A stretch of 64,000 nt of DNA, taken from contig NZ_JACXLD010000004.1 of NCBI RefSeq assembly GCF_014705705.1, forward strand, positions 186,001-250,000. Direction: 5' to 3'. The stretch comes from Spongiibacter pelagi (GTDB taxonomy: Bacteria; Pseudomonadota; Gammaproteobacteria; Pseudomonadales; Spongiibacteraceae). The position numbers and the translations under genes were made by a program. Below the pieces are notes generated by a model. The model was not told the DNA's origin, did not search any database, and was given only the letters and a program-made list of their open reading frames with translations. Below, piece by piece: positions 44,457 to 53,425 of this stretch (its first letter is position 1; each line of letters begins with the position of its first letter).

Positions 44457-44879
44457 ATGATTGAAGTACATGTCAGTCGAGAAGTGGATGCGCCGCTGGA
44501 AAAAGTATGGGCGTTGATGGCTAATTTTGGTGATTTGAGTTGGGCGCCGGGTATTGAGCGACTCGAGGTGATTGGCGAAGGCATCGGTATGATTCGCCGG
44601 GTCTATATGCCGGGCATGGAGCCGATTGATGAGGTGCTCACCGGCATGTTTCCCGAGGAAAATAGACTGAGCTACGATATTCCCCGTGGACTGCCGATGC
44701 CGATGACTGACTACAGCGCATCGGGGCAGGTGAGTGACTTGGGCGAAGGACGTTCCCGTCTAGATTGGTATGGTCGCTGTAAACCATTGGAAGGTTTAAG
44801 CGAAGCCGATGCCAGCAAAATTCTCGAAGATACTTATGTGATGCTGCTTGGTTGGATTAATGACAGTGTAACCGCTTGA
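44457..44879 (+). CDS. SRPBCC (START/Bet v 1-like) family protein
   Basis: This 140-aa protein has the SRPBCC ligand-binding fold: MIEVHVSREVDAPLEKVWAL, LMANFGDLSWAPGIERLEVI, EENRLSYDIPRGLPMPMTDY and a long C-terminal helix. Members bind lipids, sterols or polyketides or act as cyclases; the ligand is unknown here. I chose the ATG at 44457 with GGGG upstream; a GTG codon directly precedes it. It diverges from the radical SAM gene across 173 bases and converges on cinA. An 8-bp stem spans its stop codon (44872-44894). Confidence 0.83.
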   Translation: MIEVHVSREVDAPLEKVWALMANFGDLSWAPGIERLEVIGEGIGMIRRVYMPGMEPIDEVLTGMFPEENRLSYDIPRGLPMPMTDYSASGQVSDLGEGRSRLDWYGRCKPLEGLSEADASKILEDTYVMLLGWINDSVTA

Positions 44880-44911
44880 GCTCTGTTCAAGCGGGGCGCT
44901 TTCGAATTTTG

Positions 44912-46183
44912 CTAACTGACTTTATAGCGGCTTGCGGTCGCTGGCAGGGTGTCCACGCCAAGCAAATAGCGGCGCAATAAATCCAAACCGAGAGCGGTGA
45001 CCATGTTTTGGAAAAAGGGCCGCTCAAAGGGCAGGCGCAGGCACAGTGTTTTGATATTGTCTGCGGCTCCCCAAGCTAGCCAGACTGTACCTACGGGTTT
45101 GTCTTCGGTTCCACCATCGGGGCCGGCTATACCGGTTACAGCAATACCCACATCCGCGCCGCTGACCCGCAATGCACCGCTGAGCATTTGCTGGGCGACC
45201 ACTTCGCTTACCGCGCCTTCTTGCTCCAGCGCCTTCCAGCTAACCCCTAGTACTTCGGCTTTCATGCTATTGCTGTAGCTGACAATACCGCCTAAAAAGC
45301 GCGACGACGAGCCCGGAATGCGAGTGATTTCTGAGGCAATTAAGCCGCCGGTGCAAGATTCGGCGGTGACCATATTGCTGCGTTTATCATTCAATTGTTG
45401 CAAACACGCTGCGGCCATTGTGCAGGGCATTTCGCCTAAAACATGTTCGGCGAGTAGCGCTTTCACCTTGTTTTTCCAGCTTTCGAGTTGCTCGTCCATG
45501 CCTGCTAAGCGAGCGGTTAGTTTTACTTCTAGCACTGGGAATGAGGCGCGAAAACCCAATTCGATGGTTTCTGGCCAATCCGGAAAGGCATGGTCAAACA
45601 TTTCCTGCAGAGTAGATTCGCCGAGCCCAAAAACACCGATCCGCACGGTTTTGATATAGCCGCTGGCATATCGAGATTGCAGGAAAGGGATAATCTGCTG
45701 GCTAAGCATGGGCCGCAGTTCTGAGGGCACCCCCGGTGTGGCAATAATAATGCAGCCTTGGTGCTGTAAGTTGATGCCAACAGCACTGCCGGTGGCATTG
45801 GGGATAATGGCGCTGCCTTTAGGTAAAAAGCTTTGTTTTAGGTTGGCTTTGTTTAGCTGATAGCCTCGTTGTTGTGCCCACTGTTGGAGATGTTCAAGTG
45901 CTTCGGGGTGTTGCTCTAAGGGGTTCCCGCTGACCTTGGCGAGAGCGTCGGCGGTAAGATCATCCACGGTAGGGCCGAGGCCGCCATTGATAATTAGCAC
46001 GTCTGTATCACGACTGAGTAGGTCGATTTCCTCGCAGAGTAATTTTATATCATCGCCAACAGTCACCTTTTTATGAAGCCGCCAGCCGAGAGGAGCAAAC
46101 TGGTTGGCAATCATTGAGGAGTTCGAGTCAATGGTATCGCCGGCCATTAATTCGTTGCCGGTGAGCAGTAAATTTATTTTCAT
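44912..46183 (-). CDS. cinA: CinA family protein (MoCF domain + nicotinamide-nucleotide amidase)
   Basis: This 423-aa protein joins an N-terminal MoCF-like domain (LLLTGNELMAGDTIDSNSSM, VLIINGGLGPTVDDLTADAL), typical of ADP-ribose/CoA pyrophosphatase activity, to a C-terminal PncC domain (MVTAESCTGGLIASEITRIP, SYSNSMKAEVLGV, VTGIAGPDGG) that deamidates nicotinamide mononucleotide. CinA also names a competence-induced protein in Gram-positives. No recA follows it here, unlike in many genomes. It converges on the SRPBCC gene. Confidence 0.93.
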   Translation of the reverse strand: MKINLLLTGNELMAGDTIDSNSSMIANQFAPLGWRLHKKVTVGDDIKLLCEEIDLLSRDTDVLIINGGLGPTVDDLTADALAKVSGNPLEQHPEALEHLQQWAQQRGYQLNKANLKQSFLPKGSAIIPNATGSAVGINLQHQGCIIIATPGVPSELRPMLSQQIIPFLQSRYASGYIKTVRIGVFGLGESTLQEMFDHAFPDWPETIELGFRASFPVLEVKLTARLAGMDEQLESWKNKVKALLAEHVLGEMPCTMAAACLQQLNDKRSNMVTAESCTGGLIASEITRIPGSSSRFLGGIVSYSNSMKAEVLGVSWKALEQEGAVSEVVAQQMLSGALRVSGADVGIAVTGIAGPDGGTEDKPVGTVWLAWGAADNIKTLCLRLPFERPFFQNMVTALGLDLLRRYLLGVDTLPATASRYKVS

Positions 46184-46295
46184 GATTTCTCTATCGAAAC
46201 GGGTAGTCTGTACTACGATTTGTATGGCGTTTGGGATTTAATTTAACACGACTTTGTCTTACAAAAATAAGTTATGACCAATAGGGAGAGAAATC

Positions 46296-46679
46296 ATGAA
46301 ATCGTCACTCACTAGCGCGTTGCTGGTACTCATTATTATTGCATTGGGTGCTTATGCCTTTTGGGATCACCGCATGCAAACTGAGCGTAATGCGGCGTTG
46401 CAGAATGAACTCATTGCGGTGAATAGCCGGCTCGAACGCTTGGAAATGAATATGGCTAAAACCCGCGCCGATATGGATGAGTTGGGTGAGTCATCGCTTG
46501 GCGGAATGATTGAAGATGCCAACGATGCCTTGATTGAAGGTTGGTCGGCGATGATGAATGCGGTGGGGCGCGAGTTGGAAACAGCCCGCCAAACGTTTGA
46601 GAAAAAGCGCCAAGAGATGGAAGCACAAAAACAGCAAGAAGATCAGTCTGCCGCTGGTAGTGGTGATGGGGCGCTATAA
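46296..46679 (+). CDS. small membrane-anchored coiled-coil protein, unknown
   Basis: I recognise no family. The 127-aa product has one N-terminal membrane helix (LTSALLVLIIIALGAYAFW), then a helical, Glu/Met-rich coiled coil (LQNELIAVNSRLERLEMNMA to RQTFEKKRQEMEAQKQQ). The remainder probably extends into the periplasm or cytoplasm. AGGGAGAG precedes the ATG. It diverges from cinA and converges on the SDR gene. An inverted repeat lies after it (46694-46740). Confidence 0.72.
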   Translation: MKSSLTSALLVLIIIALGAYAFWDHRMQTERNAALQNELIAVNSRLERLEMNMAKTRADMDELGESSLGGMIEDANDALIEGWSAMMNAVGRELETARQTFEKKRQEMEAQKQQEDQSAAGSGDGAL

Positions 46680-46693
46680 GCCCAGTAGGGAGC

Positions 46694-46740
46694 TTCTGAT
46701 TAATTGCTGCGCTCGCTACATTAATCAGAATCTCCTAGGG
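46694..46740. repeat. inverted repeat between convergent genes
   Basis: TTCTGATTAAT (46694-46704) and ATTAATCAGAA (46730-46740) are perfect 11-bp arms around 25 bases. No T-tract follows either arm; CTCCTAGGGTTTAGGAG next to it adds a second small dyad. It may terminate transcription weakly in both directions. Confidence 0.6.
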
Positions 46741-46757
46741 TTTAGGAGCTGTTTGAA

Positions 46758-47531
46758 TTAAGAGCTGGGCAGAATATCCAGCCTGCGGCCAGCACTCCAA
46801 CCGCCATCAACTAAAAACTCTGAACCCGTTGAGTAACTGCTTTCGTCAGAGGCTAGGTACAGGCTCAGGTTGGCGACCTCGGCGGGCATTCCCACTCTTG
46901 GTAGGGGAAAGTCTGCGTAAAACGCATTGTCCTGTTCGGTGGGTTGTTGGTTGGGGGCGGCACCGTGCATGGTGCTAAAAATACCGCCGGGGTGAACGCT
47001 ATTCACGCGTATGCCATAACAACCCAGTTCGATGGCGGCGGCTTTGGTGAGGCCGCGGATGGCAAATTTTGAGGAAATATAAGCGGAGAGTCCGTTTTTG
47101 GCTTGTATGCCGTCGATGGAGGAAATATTGATTATTGAACCGCCTCCGGCTTTTTTCATAGGTTCAATAGCGGCGCGAATGCCGTTGTAACAGCCGAGCT
47201 GGTTAATTTGAATAACCCGCATATAAGCATCGGCGTCGGTATCTTTGATTGAGCCGACGGCCAGCACGGCAGCGTTGTTAATCAAAATATTAAGGTCGCC
47301 AATGGCTTGGGCGGTTTCCATTAAGGCCTGCCAATCCGCTTCAGATGAGACGTCGCAGTGCTGGTAGGTGGCGTTTTCCCCCAGCGAATTTGCTAGCGCC
47401 TTGCCTTGTTCATCGAGGATATCGGCAATGATGACCTTGGCGCCTTCTGCTATAAAACGGGTGGCGGTGACCGCGCCGGTTCCGCCCGCGGCGCCAGTAA
47501 TAATGGCGGTTTTTCCTGCCAGTCGTTGCAT
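46758..47531 (-). CDS. SDR family oxidoreductase
   Basis: This 257-aa short-chain dehydrogenase has the NAD(P)-binding ITGAAGGTGAV, an NNAAV motif, the catalytic INISSIDG serine and the YISSK pair (Tyr and Lys). HPGGIFSTMHG follows the active site, and the tail carries FLVDGGWSAGRRLD, as in 3-alpha/20-beta-hydroxysteroid or 2,5-dichloro-diol-type dehydrogenases. DILDEQG after the second strand has an Asp suited to NAD over NADP. The substrate is unknown. Confidence 0.9.
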   Translation of the reverse strand: MQRLAGKTAIITGAAGGTGAVTATRFIAEGAKVIIADILDEQGKALANSLGENATYQHCDVSSEADWQALMETAQAIGDLNILINNAAVLAVGSIKDTDADAYMRVIQINQLGCYNGIRAAIEPMKKAGGGSIINISSIDGIQAKNGLSAYISSKFAIRGLTKAAAIELGCYGIRVNSVHPGGIFSTMHGAAPNQQPTEQDNAFYADFPLPRVGMPAEVANLSLYLASDESSYSTGSEFLVDGGWSAGRRLDILPSS

Positions 47532-47615
47532 TATTATTTTCCTTGTTTGAGTGTGGCTTTATTAGAAATTTAAGGGGCTTGCCTGCCAATGCCCCAATTG
47601 GATGAGTGTGGCGTT

Positions 47616-48188
47616 ATGGGATTTTTCAAGGCATGGGATGGTAAAAGCCTTGCCATGGTATTGGTGACGGTATGGGTGAGGGTATTGGTGACGGTATTGC
47701 TGATGGCGAGTTTTTTGGGCGTTTCGGCATGTAGTGAGCGTCCTGCAGGTGTGGCAGAGACGGCTCGGTCGAGTGATTCAACGGAAGTGCCTACATCGGA
47801 AGCTGCCAGTGCAACTAGTGCTGAATCGGTACTTTCTAAGCCTGACGGGGAGCAGGCATCCGCGACTGAAGAAGAGTCGGTTTCAGGCGAAGAAGTGGGT
47901 ATCGAGCCGGAACAAGAATCAGAACCTAGCTCAGAACAGGGGGATTTAGATTTATCCTACGAGCCACAAGAGCGGCAAGGCCTGTCAGAAACAAATGAAT
48001 TTTCCGAGTCATCCCAGCGGCCAATTAATATGGATAAGGCCTTTGCCGAACAAAAAGAGTCGGAGTCGCGCTTAAAAATTAATTCCAAGATACACGTTAA
48101 AGACGGCACTGATCTGAATAGTGTGCGACAGGATTATCGCGGTGCGGTGGATGGTGGCGAGGTGAGTGTGGAGTATAAAACGCGCTGA
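47616..48188 (+). CDS. predicted lipoprotein with acidic low-complexity body
   Basis: I recognise no family. The N-terminus ends in lipobox LGVSAC after a hydrophobic core rich in alternating Val (MVLVTVWVRVLVTVLLMASF). Then comes a Ser/Glu/Ala-rich, probably disordered stretch of about 100 residues, and a short ordered C-terminus (LKINSKIHVKDGTDLNSVRQ). Starts at 47589, 47616 or 47655 are all possible; only the lipobox is certain. The codons for the signal peptide are internally repetitive. It faces gltA across a shared terminator. Confidence 0.65.
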   Translation: MGFFKAWDGKSLAMVLVTVWVRVLVTVLLMASFLGVSACSERPAGVAETARSSDSTEVPTSEAASATSAESVLSKPDGEQASATEEESVSGEEVGIEPEQESEPSSEQGDLDLSYEPQERQGLSETNEFSESSQRPINMDKAFAEQKESESRLKINSKIHVKDGTDLNSVRQDYRGAVDGGEVSVEYKTR

Positions 48189-48257
48189 GCTATTTTTAAG
48201 TTGGTCGTGGACTAAGTTGGTCGTGAAGTAAGTTAGTCAGAGGAATCAGGCATATAT

Positions 48258-48286
48258 AAAAAAGCCCCGAGAACGGGGCTTTTTTA
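48258..48286. terminator. bidirectional terminator between lipoprotein gene and gltA
   Basis: A GCCCCG/CGGGGC stem (48264-48269 with 48274-48279) is extended by A/T pairs, with six As on the left and six Ts on the right, so it can act in both directions. Confidence 0.9.
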
Positions 48287-48303
48287 TTGCAGATGACTGG
48301 CGA

Positions 48304-49584
48304 TTAACGCTTGTCCAGAGGTACGAAGTCACGCTGCGCTGGGCCGGTGTACAACTGACGTGGACGACCGATTTTGTAGCTGCCGCTGATCATTTCGTTC
48401 CAGTGTGCAATCCAGCCTGGGGTGCGGCCCAGAGCAAAGATTACGGTGAACATGCTGGTTGGAATGCCGATCGCTTTCAGGATGATGCCTGAGTAGAAGT
48501 CGACGTTCGGGTACAGCTTTTTAGATACAAAGTATTCGTCTTCCAGAGCAATTTGCTCCAGACGTTTGGCGATACGCAGCAGTGGATCGTCTACGCCCAG
48601 TTCAGCCAGTACTTCGTCAGCTGCTTGCTTCATTACTTTGGCGCGTGGGTCAAAGTTTTTGTATACACGGTGACCGAAGCCCATCAGACGGAATGGATCG
48701 TCTTTGTCTTTGGCCTTGGCAACAAATTCGTCGATGCGAGATTCGTCACCAATTTCTTCCAGCATATTCAAAACCGCTTCGTTGGCACCGCCGTGAGAAG
48801 GTCCCCACAGAGCTGCAATACCCGCAGAAATACAGGCGAAGGGGTTGGCGCCAGTAGAGCCAGCCAGACGTACCGTAGAGGTTGAGGCGTTTTGCTCGTG
48901 GTCTGCGTGCAGGATAAAGATTTTATCCATGGCGCGGGCCACAACGGGGTTCACTTTTGAAGGCTCGCAAGGGTTGCCAAACATCATGTGCAGGAAGTTT
49001 TCTGAGTAGCTCAGGTGGTTCTGCGGGTACATGAAAGGCTGGCCAATGGTGTATTTGTAAGTCATGGCCGCCAGAGTTGGCATTTTAGCGATCAGGCGAA
49101 TAGCTGAAATTTGGCGGTGCTGTTCGTCTTTAATGTCCAGTGAGTCGTGGTAGAAGGCTGATAGGGCACCAACGACACCACACATAATTGCCATGGGGTG
49201 CGCATCGCGGCGGAAGCCTTTGAAGAAAGTGCTGACCTGGTCGTTGACCATGGTGTGCATACGCACTTTGTTTACAAATTTTTCTTTTTGCTCCGCAGTG
49301 GGCAGGGCTCCGTATAACAACAGGTAGCAGGTTTCTAAGTAGTCTGACTGCTCAGCCAGTTGGTCGATGGGGTAGCCGCCGTGCAGCAGAATGCCTTGGT
49401 TACCATCGATGTAAGTGATCTTTGACTCAGTAGATGCCGTAGAGACAAAGCCTGGGTCGTAGGTGAAGTAACCATTGCCGGTCAGGGGGCTAACGTCAAT
49501 GACGTCTGGGCCAATGGTACCGGAGTAAACATCGAGCTCCAGTGTCTTACCATCTACGCTCAGGGTTGCTTTTTTATCGCTCAT
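48304..49584 (-). CDS. gltA: type II citrate synthase
   Basis: GltA condenses oxaloacetate with acetyl-CoA, entering the TCA cycle. The 426-aa protein (E. coli 427) shows [20 protein letters not shown], the active-site [15 protein letters not shown] and a C-terminal arginine/aspartate region. It belongs to the NADH-sensitive hexameric type. I chose the ATG at 49584 with AGGAGC upstream; a 19-codon extension is in frame but unsupported. It diverges from sdhC. Confidence 0.97.
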   Translation of the reverse strand: MSDKKATLSVDGKTLELDVYSGTIGPDVIDVSPLTGNGYFTYDPGFVSTASTESKITYIDGNQGILLHGGYPIDQLAEQSDYLETCYLLLYGALPTAEQKEKFVNKVRMHTMVNDQVSTFFKGFRRDAHPMAIMCGVVGALSAFYHDSLDIKDEQHRQISAIRLIAKMPTLAAMTYKYTIGQPFMYPQNHLSYSENFLHMMFGNPCEPSKVNPVVARAMDKIFILHADHEQNASTSTVRLAGSTGANPFACISAGIAALWGPSHGGANEAVLNMLEEIGDESRIDEFVAKAKDKDDPFRLMGFGHRVYKNFDPRAKVMKQAADEVLAELGVDDPLLRIAKRLEQIALEDEYFVSKKLYPNVDFYSGIILKAIGIPTSMFTVIFALGRTPGWIAHWNEMISGSYKIGRPRQLYTGPAQRDFVPLDKR

Positions 49585-49729
49585 ACGGGCTCCTATTTTT
49601 TCATAGCTTTTGGCGATGGCTTTTGATGTCTGGTAAACCACAGGGTAATTCGGCTACCCACATCAAAAAGCGGCCTTTCACGCCGAGGTCAACAGGGGGT
49701 GACCTCCGGGCATAGTAGGCGGGACTGAC

Positions 49730-49757
49730 AATATAGAGAGATGAATTTGTTTGTCAA
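49730..49757 (-). promoter_or_regulatory. gltA promoter
   Basis: Reading leftwards, TTGACA (49757-49752), a 16-bp spacer and TATATT (49735-49730) form a strong sigma70-type promoter with initiation near 49723. Confidence 0.8.
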
Positions 49758-49839
49758 CGGTGAAGACATTTTACCTTGGTCTAATTGATTCACCAATTGC
49801 TGTTGATTATTTTGTCGACCGAGCAGTAGTTGCGCCCCT

Positions 49840-49882
49840 TTATGGTGCGCTATATTTTGGATGGGGCGCTATGGCACCATAA
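49840..49882. repeat. inverted repeat in the gltA-sdhC region
   Basis: TTATGGTGC (49840-49848) and GCACCATAA (49874-49882) are perfect 9-bp arms 25 bases apart. ATGGCACCATAAT (49871-49883) matches 12 of 13 bases of the sequence at the sdh -10 element. Confidence 0.7.
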
Positions 49883-49953
49883 TTGTGCGAAATAGTGCCT
49901 TAAGCCCTTGATATTATGCTTGTTTGTGTCTTTATTTTAACTTAATTACCGGT

Positions 49954-49982
49954 TTGTAATTAATGGGGCATGGCACTATAAT
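49954..49982 (+). promoter_or_regulatory. sdhCDAB promoter with overlapping dyad
   Basis: TTGTAA (49954-49959), a 17-bp spacer and a perfect TATAAT (49977-49982). GGGGCAT (49965-49971) and ATGCCCC (49981-49987) form an inverted repeat that covers the spacer and ends in the -10, so it is a candidate operator. In RNA, GCCCCGC (49983-49989) can also pair with GCGGGGC (50002-50008). Confidence 0.7.
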
Positions 49983-50101
49983 GCCCCGCGTTTCTTCAGG
50001 GGCGGGGCTCTGTAACGTAGTGCGCAGGCCTGCTGTACGCTGTCTCGCTCAGTAATACCGAAGACAACTCCTACTATTAACCGCCCGATTTACTTGGGCC
50101 A

Positions 50102-50497
50102 ATGACTAAAAGTGTGGCAACCGTGAACGATAAACGACCTGTTAATCTGGATATCGGAACAATCGCACTGCCGATTACCGCGTATACATCAATATTGCAT
50201 CGCGTCAGTGGCGTTTTTCTCGTCGCTGGAATGGCAGTTCTATTCTGGCTCCTTGGTACCAGCCTTTCTGGTGCAGAAGGTTTTGAACAGGCTAAAGCCT
50301 GTCTGGATTCTTTTTGGGGCAAGCTGGCCGTGTGGGCTGTGTTGGTCGGATTGAGCTATCACGCAGCAGCCGGTGTTAAGCACCTGATTATGGATGCCGG
50401 TATCGGTGAAACAATGAAGGGCGGTGAAACCGGTGCCAAGCTGGTGTTTGCGGTTACCGCGGTTATGGTTCTGTTGACGGGGTTGTGGGTATGGTAA
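50102..50497 (+). CDS. sdhC: succinate dehydrogenase cytochrome b556 subunit
   Basis: SdhC anchors succinate dehydrogenase in the inner membrane and helps bind haem b and ubiquinone. The 131-aa protein has three helices and the family motif PVNLDIGTIALPITAYTSIL followed by HRVSGVF; the haem-ligand His lies in LSYHAAAGVKHLIMD. Its end overlaps the sdhD start by seven bases. Confidence 0.96.
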   Translation: MTKSVATVNDKRPVNLDIGTIALPITAYTSILHRVSGVFLVAGMAVLFWLLGTSLSGAEGFEQAKACLDSFWGKLAVWAVLVGLSYHAAAGVKHLIMDAGIGETMKGGETGAKLVFAVTAVMVLLTGLWVW

Positions 50498-50859
50498 AGG
50501 CAGTTACAAGCTTTGGCGGCAGTGGTCTGTCGGATTGGTTGGTGCAGCGCGTTTCTGGCGTTGTGCTGTTGGCTTACTTCCTGGTAGTGGGTTCTTTCTT
50601 GGTATGTAACGGTGCCGAGCTGACTTATGAGCAGTGGAGCGCCTATTTTGATTCCACATTTATGCGTGTGTTTAGCACTGCGGCGGTGCTGTCGGTTGTG
50701 GCGCACAGCTGGATTGGTCTGTGGAGCGTGTCCACTGACTATCTGACCGAGAGAATGATGGGTGGTAAGGGCACGGTTCTGCGTCTTGCTTTCCAAGCTG
50801 CTTCGGCAGTGGTTCTGTTCACTTACCTCGTCTGGGGCATCCAGATTCTGTGGAGTTAA
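50491..50859 (+). CDS. sdhD: succinate dehydrogenase membrane anchor subunit
   Basis: SdhD completes the membrane anchor. The 122-aa protein has GLSDWLVQRVSGVVLLAYFL, a second helix with AHSWIGLWSVSTDYL (probable haem-ligand His) and a third helix at the C-terminus. I chose the ATG at 50491, inside sdhC, over a GTG two codons earlier. sdhA begins three bases after the stop. Confidence 0.94.
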   Translation: MVKAVTSFGGSGLSDWLVQRVSGVVLLAYFLVVGSFLVCNGAELTYEQWSAYFDSTFMRVFSTAAVLSVVAHSWIGLWSVSTDYLTERMMGGKGTVLRLAFQAASAVVLFTYLVWGIQILWS

Positions 50860-50862
50860 GCA

Positions 50863-52635
50863 ATGGCTAATGTTCGTACTATTTCTTTCGACGGTGTAAT
50901 CGTCGGCGGTGGCGGCGCGGGTATGCGCGCGGCACTGCAATTGGCTCAGTCGGGCTACAAAACAGCAGTAATTTCTAAAGTATTCCCAACTCGCTCACAC
51001 ACTGTGTCTGCTCAGGGTGGTATTACCTGTGCAATCGCCAGTGCCGATCCTCAGGATCAGTGGCAGTGGCATATGTATGACACCGTAAAAGGTTCTGACT
51101 ACATCGGTGACCAAGACGCGATTGAATATATGTGTCAGGTAGGTCCTGAAGCGGTATTCGAACTGGATCACATGGGTCTGCCGTTCTCACGTACCGAAGA
51201 AGGCCGTATTTATCAGCGTCCTTTCGGTGGTCAGTCTAAGAATTTTGGTGAGGGCGGTCAGGCTGCTCGTACTTGTGCTGCTGCTGACCGTACTGGCCAC
51301 GCACTGCTGCACACGCTGTATCAGGGCAACCTGAAAAACAACACTGTGTTCTTCAATGAGTGGTACGCCACTGATATCGTGAAGAACCAAGACGGCGCGG
51401 TTGTGGGTGTTATTGCTATCTGCATCGAAACCGGCGAAGTGGTTTACGTTAAATCTAAAGCGACTGTGTTTGCTACAGGTGGTGCGGGTCGTATTTACGC
51501 GTCTACTACTAATGCGCACATCAATACTGGTGACGGTATTGGTATGGCACTGCGTGCAGGCTTCCCAGTACAAGACATCGAAATGTGGCAGTTCCACCCA
51601 ACTGGTATCGCTGGCGCGGGTGTACTTGTTACTGAGGGTTGTCGTGGTGAAGGCGGCTATCTGGTAAATAAAGATGGCGAGCGTTTCATGGAGCGCTATG
51701 CGCCAAACGCGAAAGACTTGGCCGGCCGTGACGTTGTTGCGCGTTCAATGACTCGCGAAATCATCGAAGGTCGTGGCTGTGGTCCAGAGGGCGATCACGT
51801 ATTCCTGAAACTGGATCACCTAGGCGAAGAAGTGCTGGAAAGCCGTCTGCCTGGTATCTGTGAGCTGTCGCGTACATTTGCACACGCTGACCCAGTAAAA
51901 GAGCCAATTCCGGTAATCCCAACCTGTCACTACATGATGGGCGGTATTCCAACCAATATTCACGGTCAGGCACTGACTGTAGACGCCAATGGCAACGATC
52001 AGGTGATCCCCGGTCTGTACGCCTGTGGTGAGGTGGCTTGTGTATCTGTACACGGTGCTAACCGTCTGGGTGGTAACTCACTGCTCGACTTGGTGGTATT
52101 CGGTCGTGCTTCAGGTCTGTTTATCGAGAAAGCACTGCGCGAAGGTATTGATATGCGCGATGCCTCTGAGACCGATCTTGAAAACGCGCTGTCTCGTCTG
52201 AACCGTGTGAACAACACTAAAGGCGGTGAGAAAGTGGCTGACCTGCGCAAAGAGCTGCAAGGCGTTATGCAGAATCACTTTGGTGTATTCCGTCGCGGCG
52301 ACTACATGCAGGAAGGCGTTAAGAAACTGGCTGATCTGCGTGGTCGTATCGAAAACGCGCACTTGGAAGACAAGAGCAATGCCTACAATACTGCACGTAT
52401 TGAAGCGCTGGAGCTGCACAACTTGTTTGAAGTGGCGGAAGCAACTGCGATTGCCGCTGAAGAGCGTAAAGAAAGCCGTGGTGCTCACGCTCGCGAAGAT
52501 TTCCAAGATCGCGATGACGAAAACTGGCTGTGCCACTCTATGTACTACCCAGGTGAAAAACGCGTTGGTAAGCGTGCGGTTAACTTCGCACCAAAAACCC
52601 GCGAAGCTTTTGCGCCTAAAGTACGTACCTACTGA
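50863..52635 (+). CDS. sdhA: succinate dehydrogenase flavoprotein subunit
   Basis: SdhA oxidises succinate to fumarate with covalently bound FAD. The 590-aa protein shows the Rossmann [11 protein letters not shown], the FAD-attachment [10 protein letters not shown] (His46), catalytic residues in the HPTGIAGAG and RVCHYMMGG-type stretches (here [12 protein letters not shown]), and [19 protein letters not shown]. It begins three bases after sdhD and ends 17 before sdhB. Confidence 0.98.
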   Translation: MANVRTISFDGVIVGGGGAGMRAALQLAQSGYKTAVISKVFPTRSHTVSAQGGITCAIASADPQDQWQWHMYDTVKGSDYIGDQDAIEYMCQVGPEAVFELDHMGLPFSRTEEGRIYQRPFGGQSKNFGEGGQAARTCAAADRTGHALLHTLYQGNLKNNTVFFNEWYATDIVKNQDGAVVGVIAICIETGEVVYVKSKATVFATGGAGRIYASTTNAHINTGDGIGMALRAGFPVQDIEMWQFHPTGIAGAGVLVTEGCRGEGGYLVNKDGERFMERYAPNAKDLAGRDVVARSMTREIIEGRGCGPEGDHVFLKLDHLGEEVLESRLPGICELSRTFAHADPVKEPIPVIPTCHYMMGGIPTNIHGQALTVDANGNDQVIPGLYACGEVACVSVHGANRLGGNSLLDLVVFGRASGLFIEKALREGIDMRDASETDLENALSRLNRVNNTKGGEKVADLRKELQGVMQNHFGVFRRGDYMQEGVKKLADLRGRIENAHLEDKSNAYNTARIEALELHNLFEVAEATAIAAEERKESRGAHAREDFQDRDDENWLCHSMYYPGEKRVGKRAVNFAPKTREAFAPKVRTY

Positions 52636-52652
52636 TCCAGGAGATAGGCAAT

Positions 52653-53369
52653 ATGTTGAAGGTAAGTCTCTATCGCTACAATCCTGAGGTTGATCAGGAA
52701 CCCTATATGCAAGACGTCGAGATCGATACCGCAGGTAAAGATCTGATGGTGTTGGACGTGTTGGAATTGCTGAAAGCCAAAGATCCTTCTTTGGCCTACC
52801 GCCGCTCATGCCGTGAAGGTGTGTGTGGATCAGACGGCATGAACATGAACGGTAAAAATGGCTTGGCTTGTATCACGCCAATTTCAGAAGCGCTGAAAAA
52901 CGGCAAAGGCGGTAACACGCTGGTGCTGCGTCCGCTGCCTGGTCTGCCGGTTATCCGCGACCTGGTTATCGACATGAGCTTGTTCTATCAGCAGTATGAG
53001 AAAGTTAAGCCATACTTGGTGAACAACACGCCTGCGCCAGCCATCGAACGTCTGCAAAGCCCAGAAGAGCGCGCCAAGTTGGATGGTCTGTACGAGTGTA
53101 TTCTCTGTGCCTGCTGTTCTACTGCGTGTCCGTCTTTCTGGTGGAACCCAGATCGTTTTATTGGTCCAAGTGGTTTGCTGCAAGCTTATCGCTTCCTGGC
53201 TGATAGCCGTGATACGGCTACCGAGCAACGTCTGTCTGAACTGGATGATCCATTCAGCGTGTTCCGTTGCCACGGTATCCAAAACTGTGTGAACGTTTGC
53301 CCTAAAGGTTTGAATCCTACCAAGGCAATCGGTCACATTCGCAATATGCTGCTGAGCCGGGGTACCTGA
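52653..53369 (+). CDS. sdhB: succinate dehydrogenase iron-sulfur subunit
   Basis: SdhB relays electrons from FAD to ubiquinone. The 238-aa protein binds a 2Fe-2S cluster through SCREGVCGSDG (Cys53, Cys58, Asp61) and Cys73, a 4Fe-4S cluster via CILCACCSTACPSFW, and a 3Fe-4S cluster via CHGIQNCVNVCPKGLNP. GGAGAT precedes the ATG. Two hairpins follow in the gap to sucA. Confidence 0.98.
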   Translation: MLKVSLYRYNPEVDQEPYMQDVEIDTAGKDLMVLDVLELLKAKDPSLAYRRSCREGVCGSDGMNMNGKNGLACITPISEALKNGKGGNTLVLRPLPGLPVIRDLVIDMSLFYQQYEKVKPYLVNNTPAPAIERLQSPEERAKLDGLYECILCACCSTACPSFWWNPDRFIGPSGLLQAYRFLADSRDTATEQRLSELDDPFSVFRCHGIQNCVNVCPKGLNPTKAIGHIRNMLLSRGT

Positions 53370-53379
53370 TTTAGCAGTC

Positions 53380-53425
53380 GCCACCGGCCTAGTGCCGGTG
53401 GCAGCTTCCCGTTCTGCAGCGGGAA
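53380..53425 (+). other. tandem hairpins between sdhB and sucA
   Basis: GCCACCGGC (53380-53388) pairs with GCCGGTGGC (53394-53402) around CTAGT; TTCCCG (53406-53411) pairs with CGGGAA (53420-53425), followed by TAAAAATT. The first is strong but has no T-tract. The remaining gap (to 53659) shows no ORF I trust. They could mark a processing site or attenuator that separates sdh from suc expression. Confidence 0.65.

Larger units (their letters stand above)
49585..50101. other. 517-bp divergent regulatory region between gltA and sdhC
   Basis: No coding ORF is credible. It holds a leftward gltA promoter (49757-49730), a rightward sdh promoter (49954-49982), a gltA-leader inverted repeat GAGGTCA/TGACCTC (49685-49706), a repeated GCACYATAA motif and a dyad over the sdh -10. 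The 5' leaders would be about 140 nt for gltA and about 110 nt for sdhC. Confidence 0.75.
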
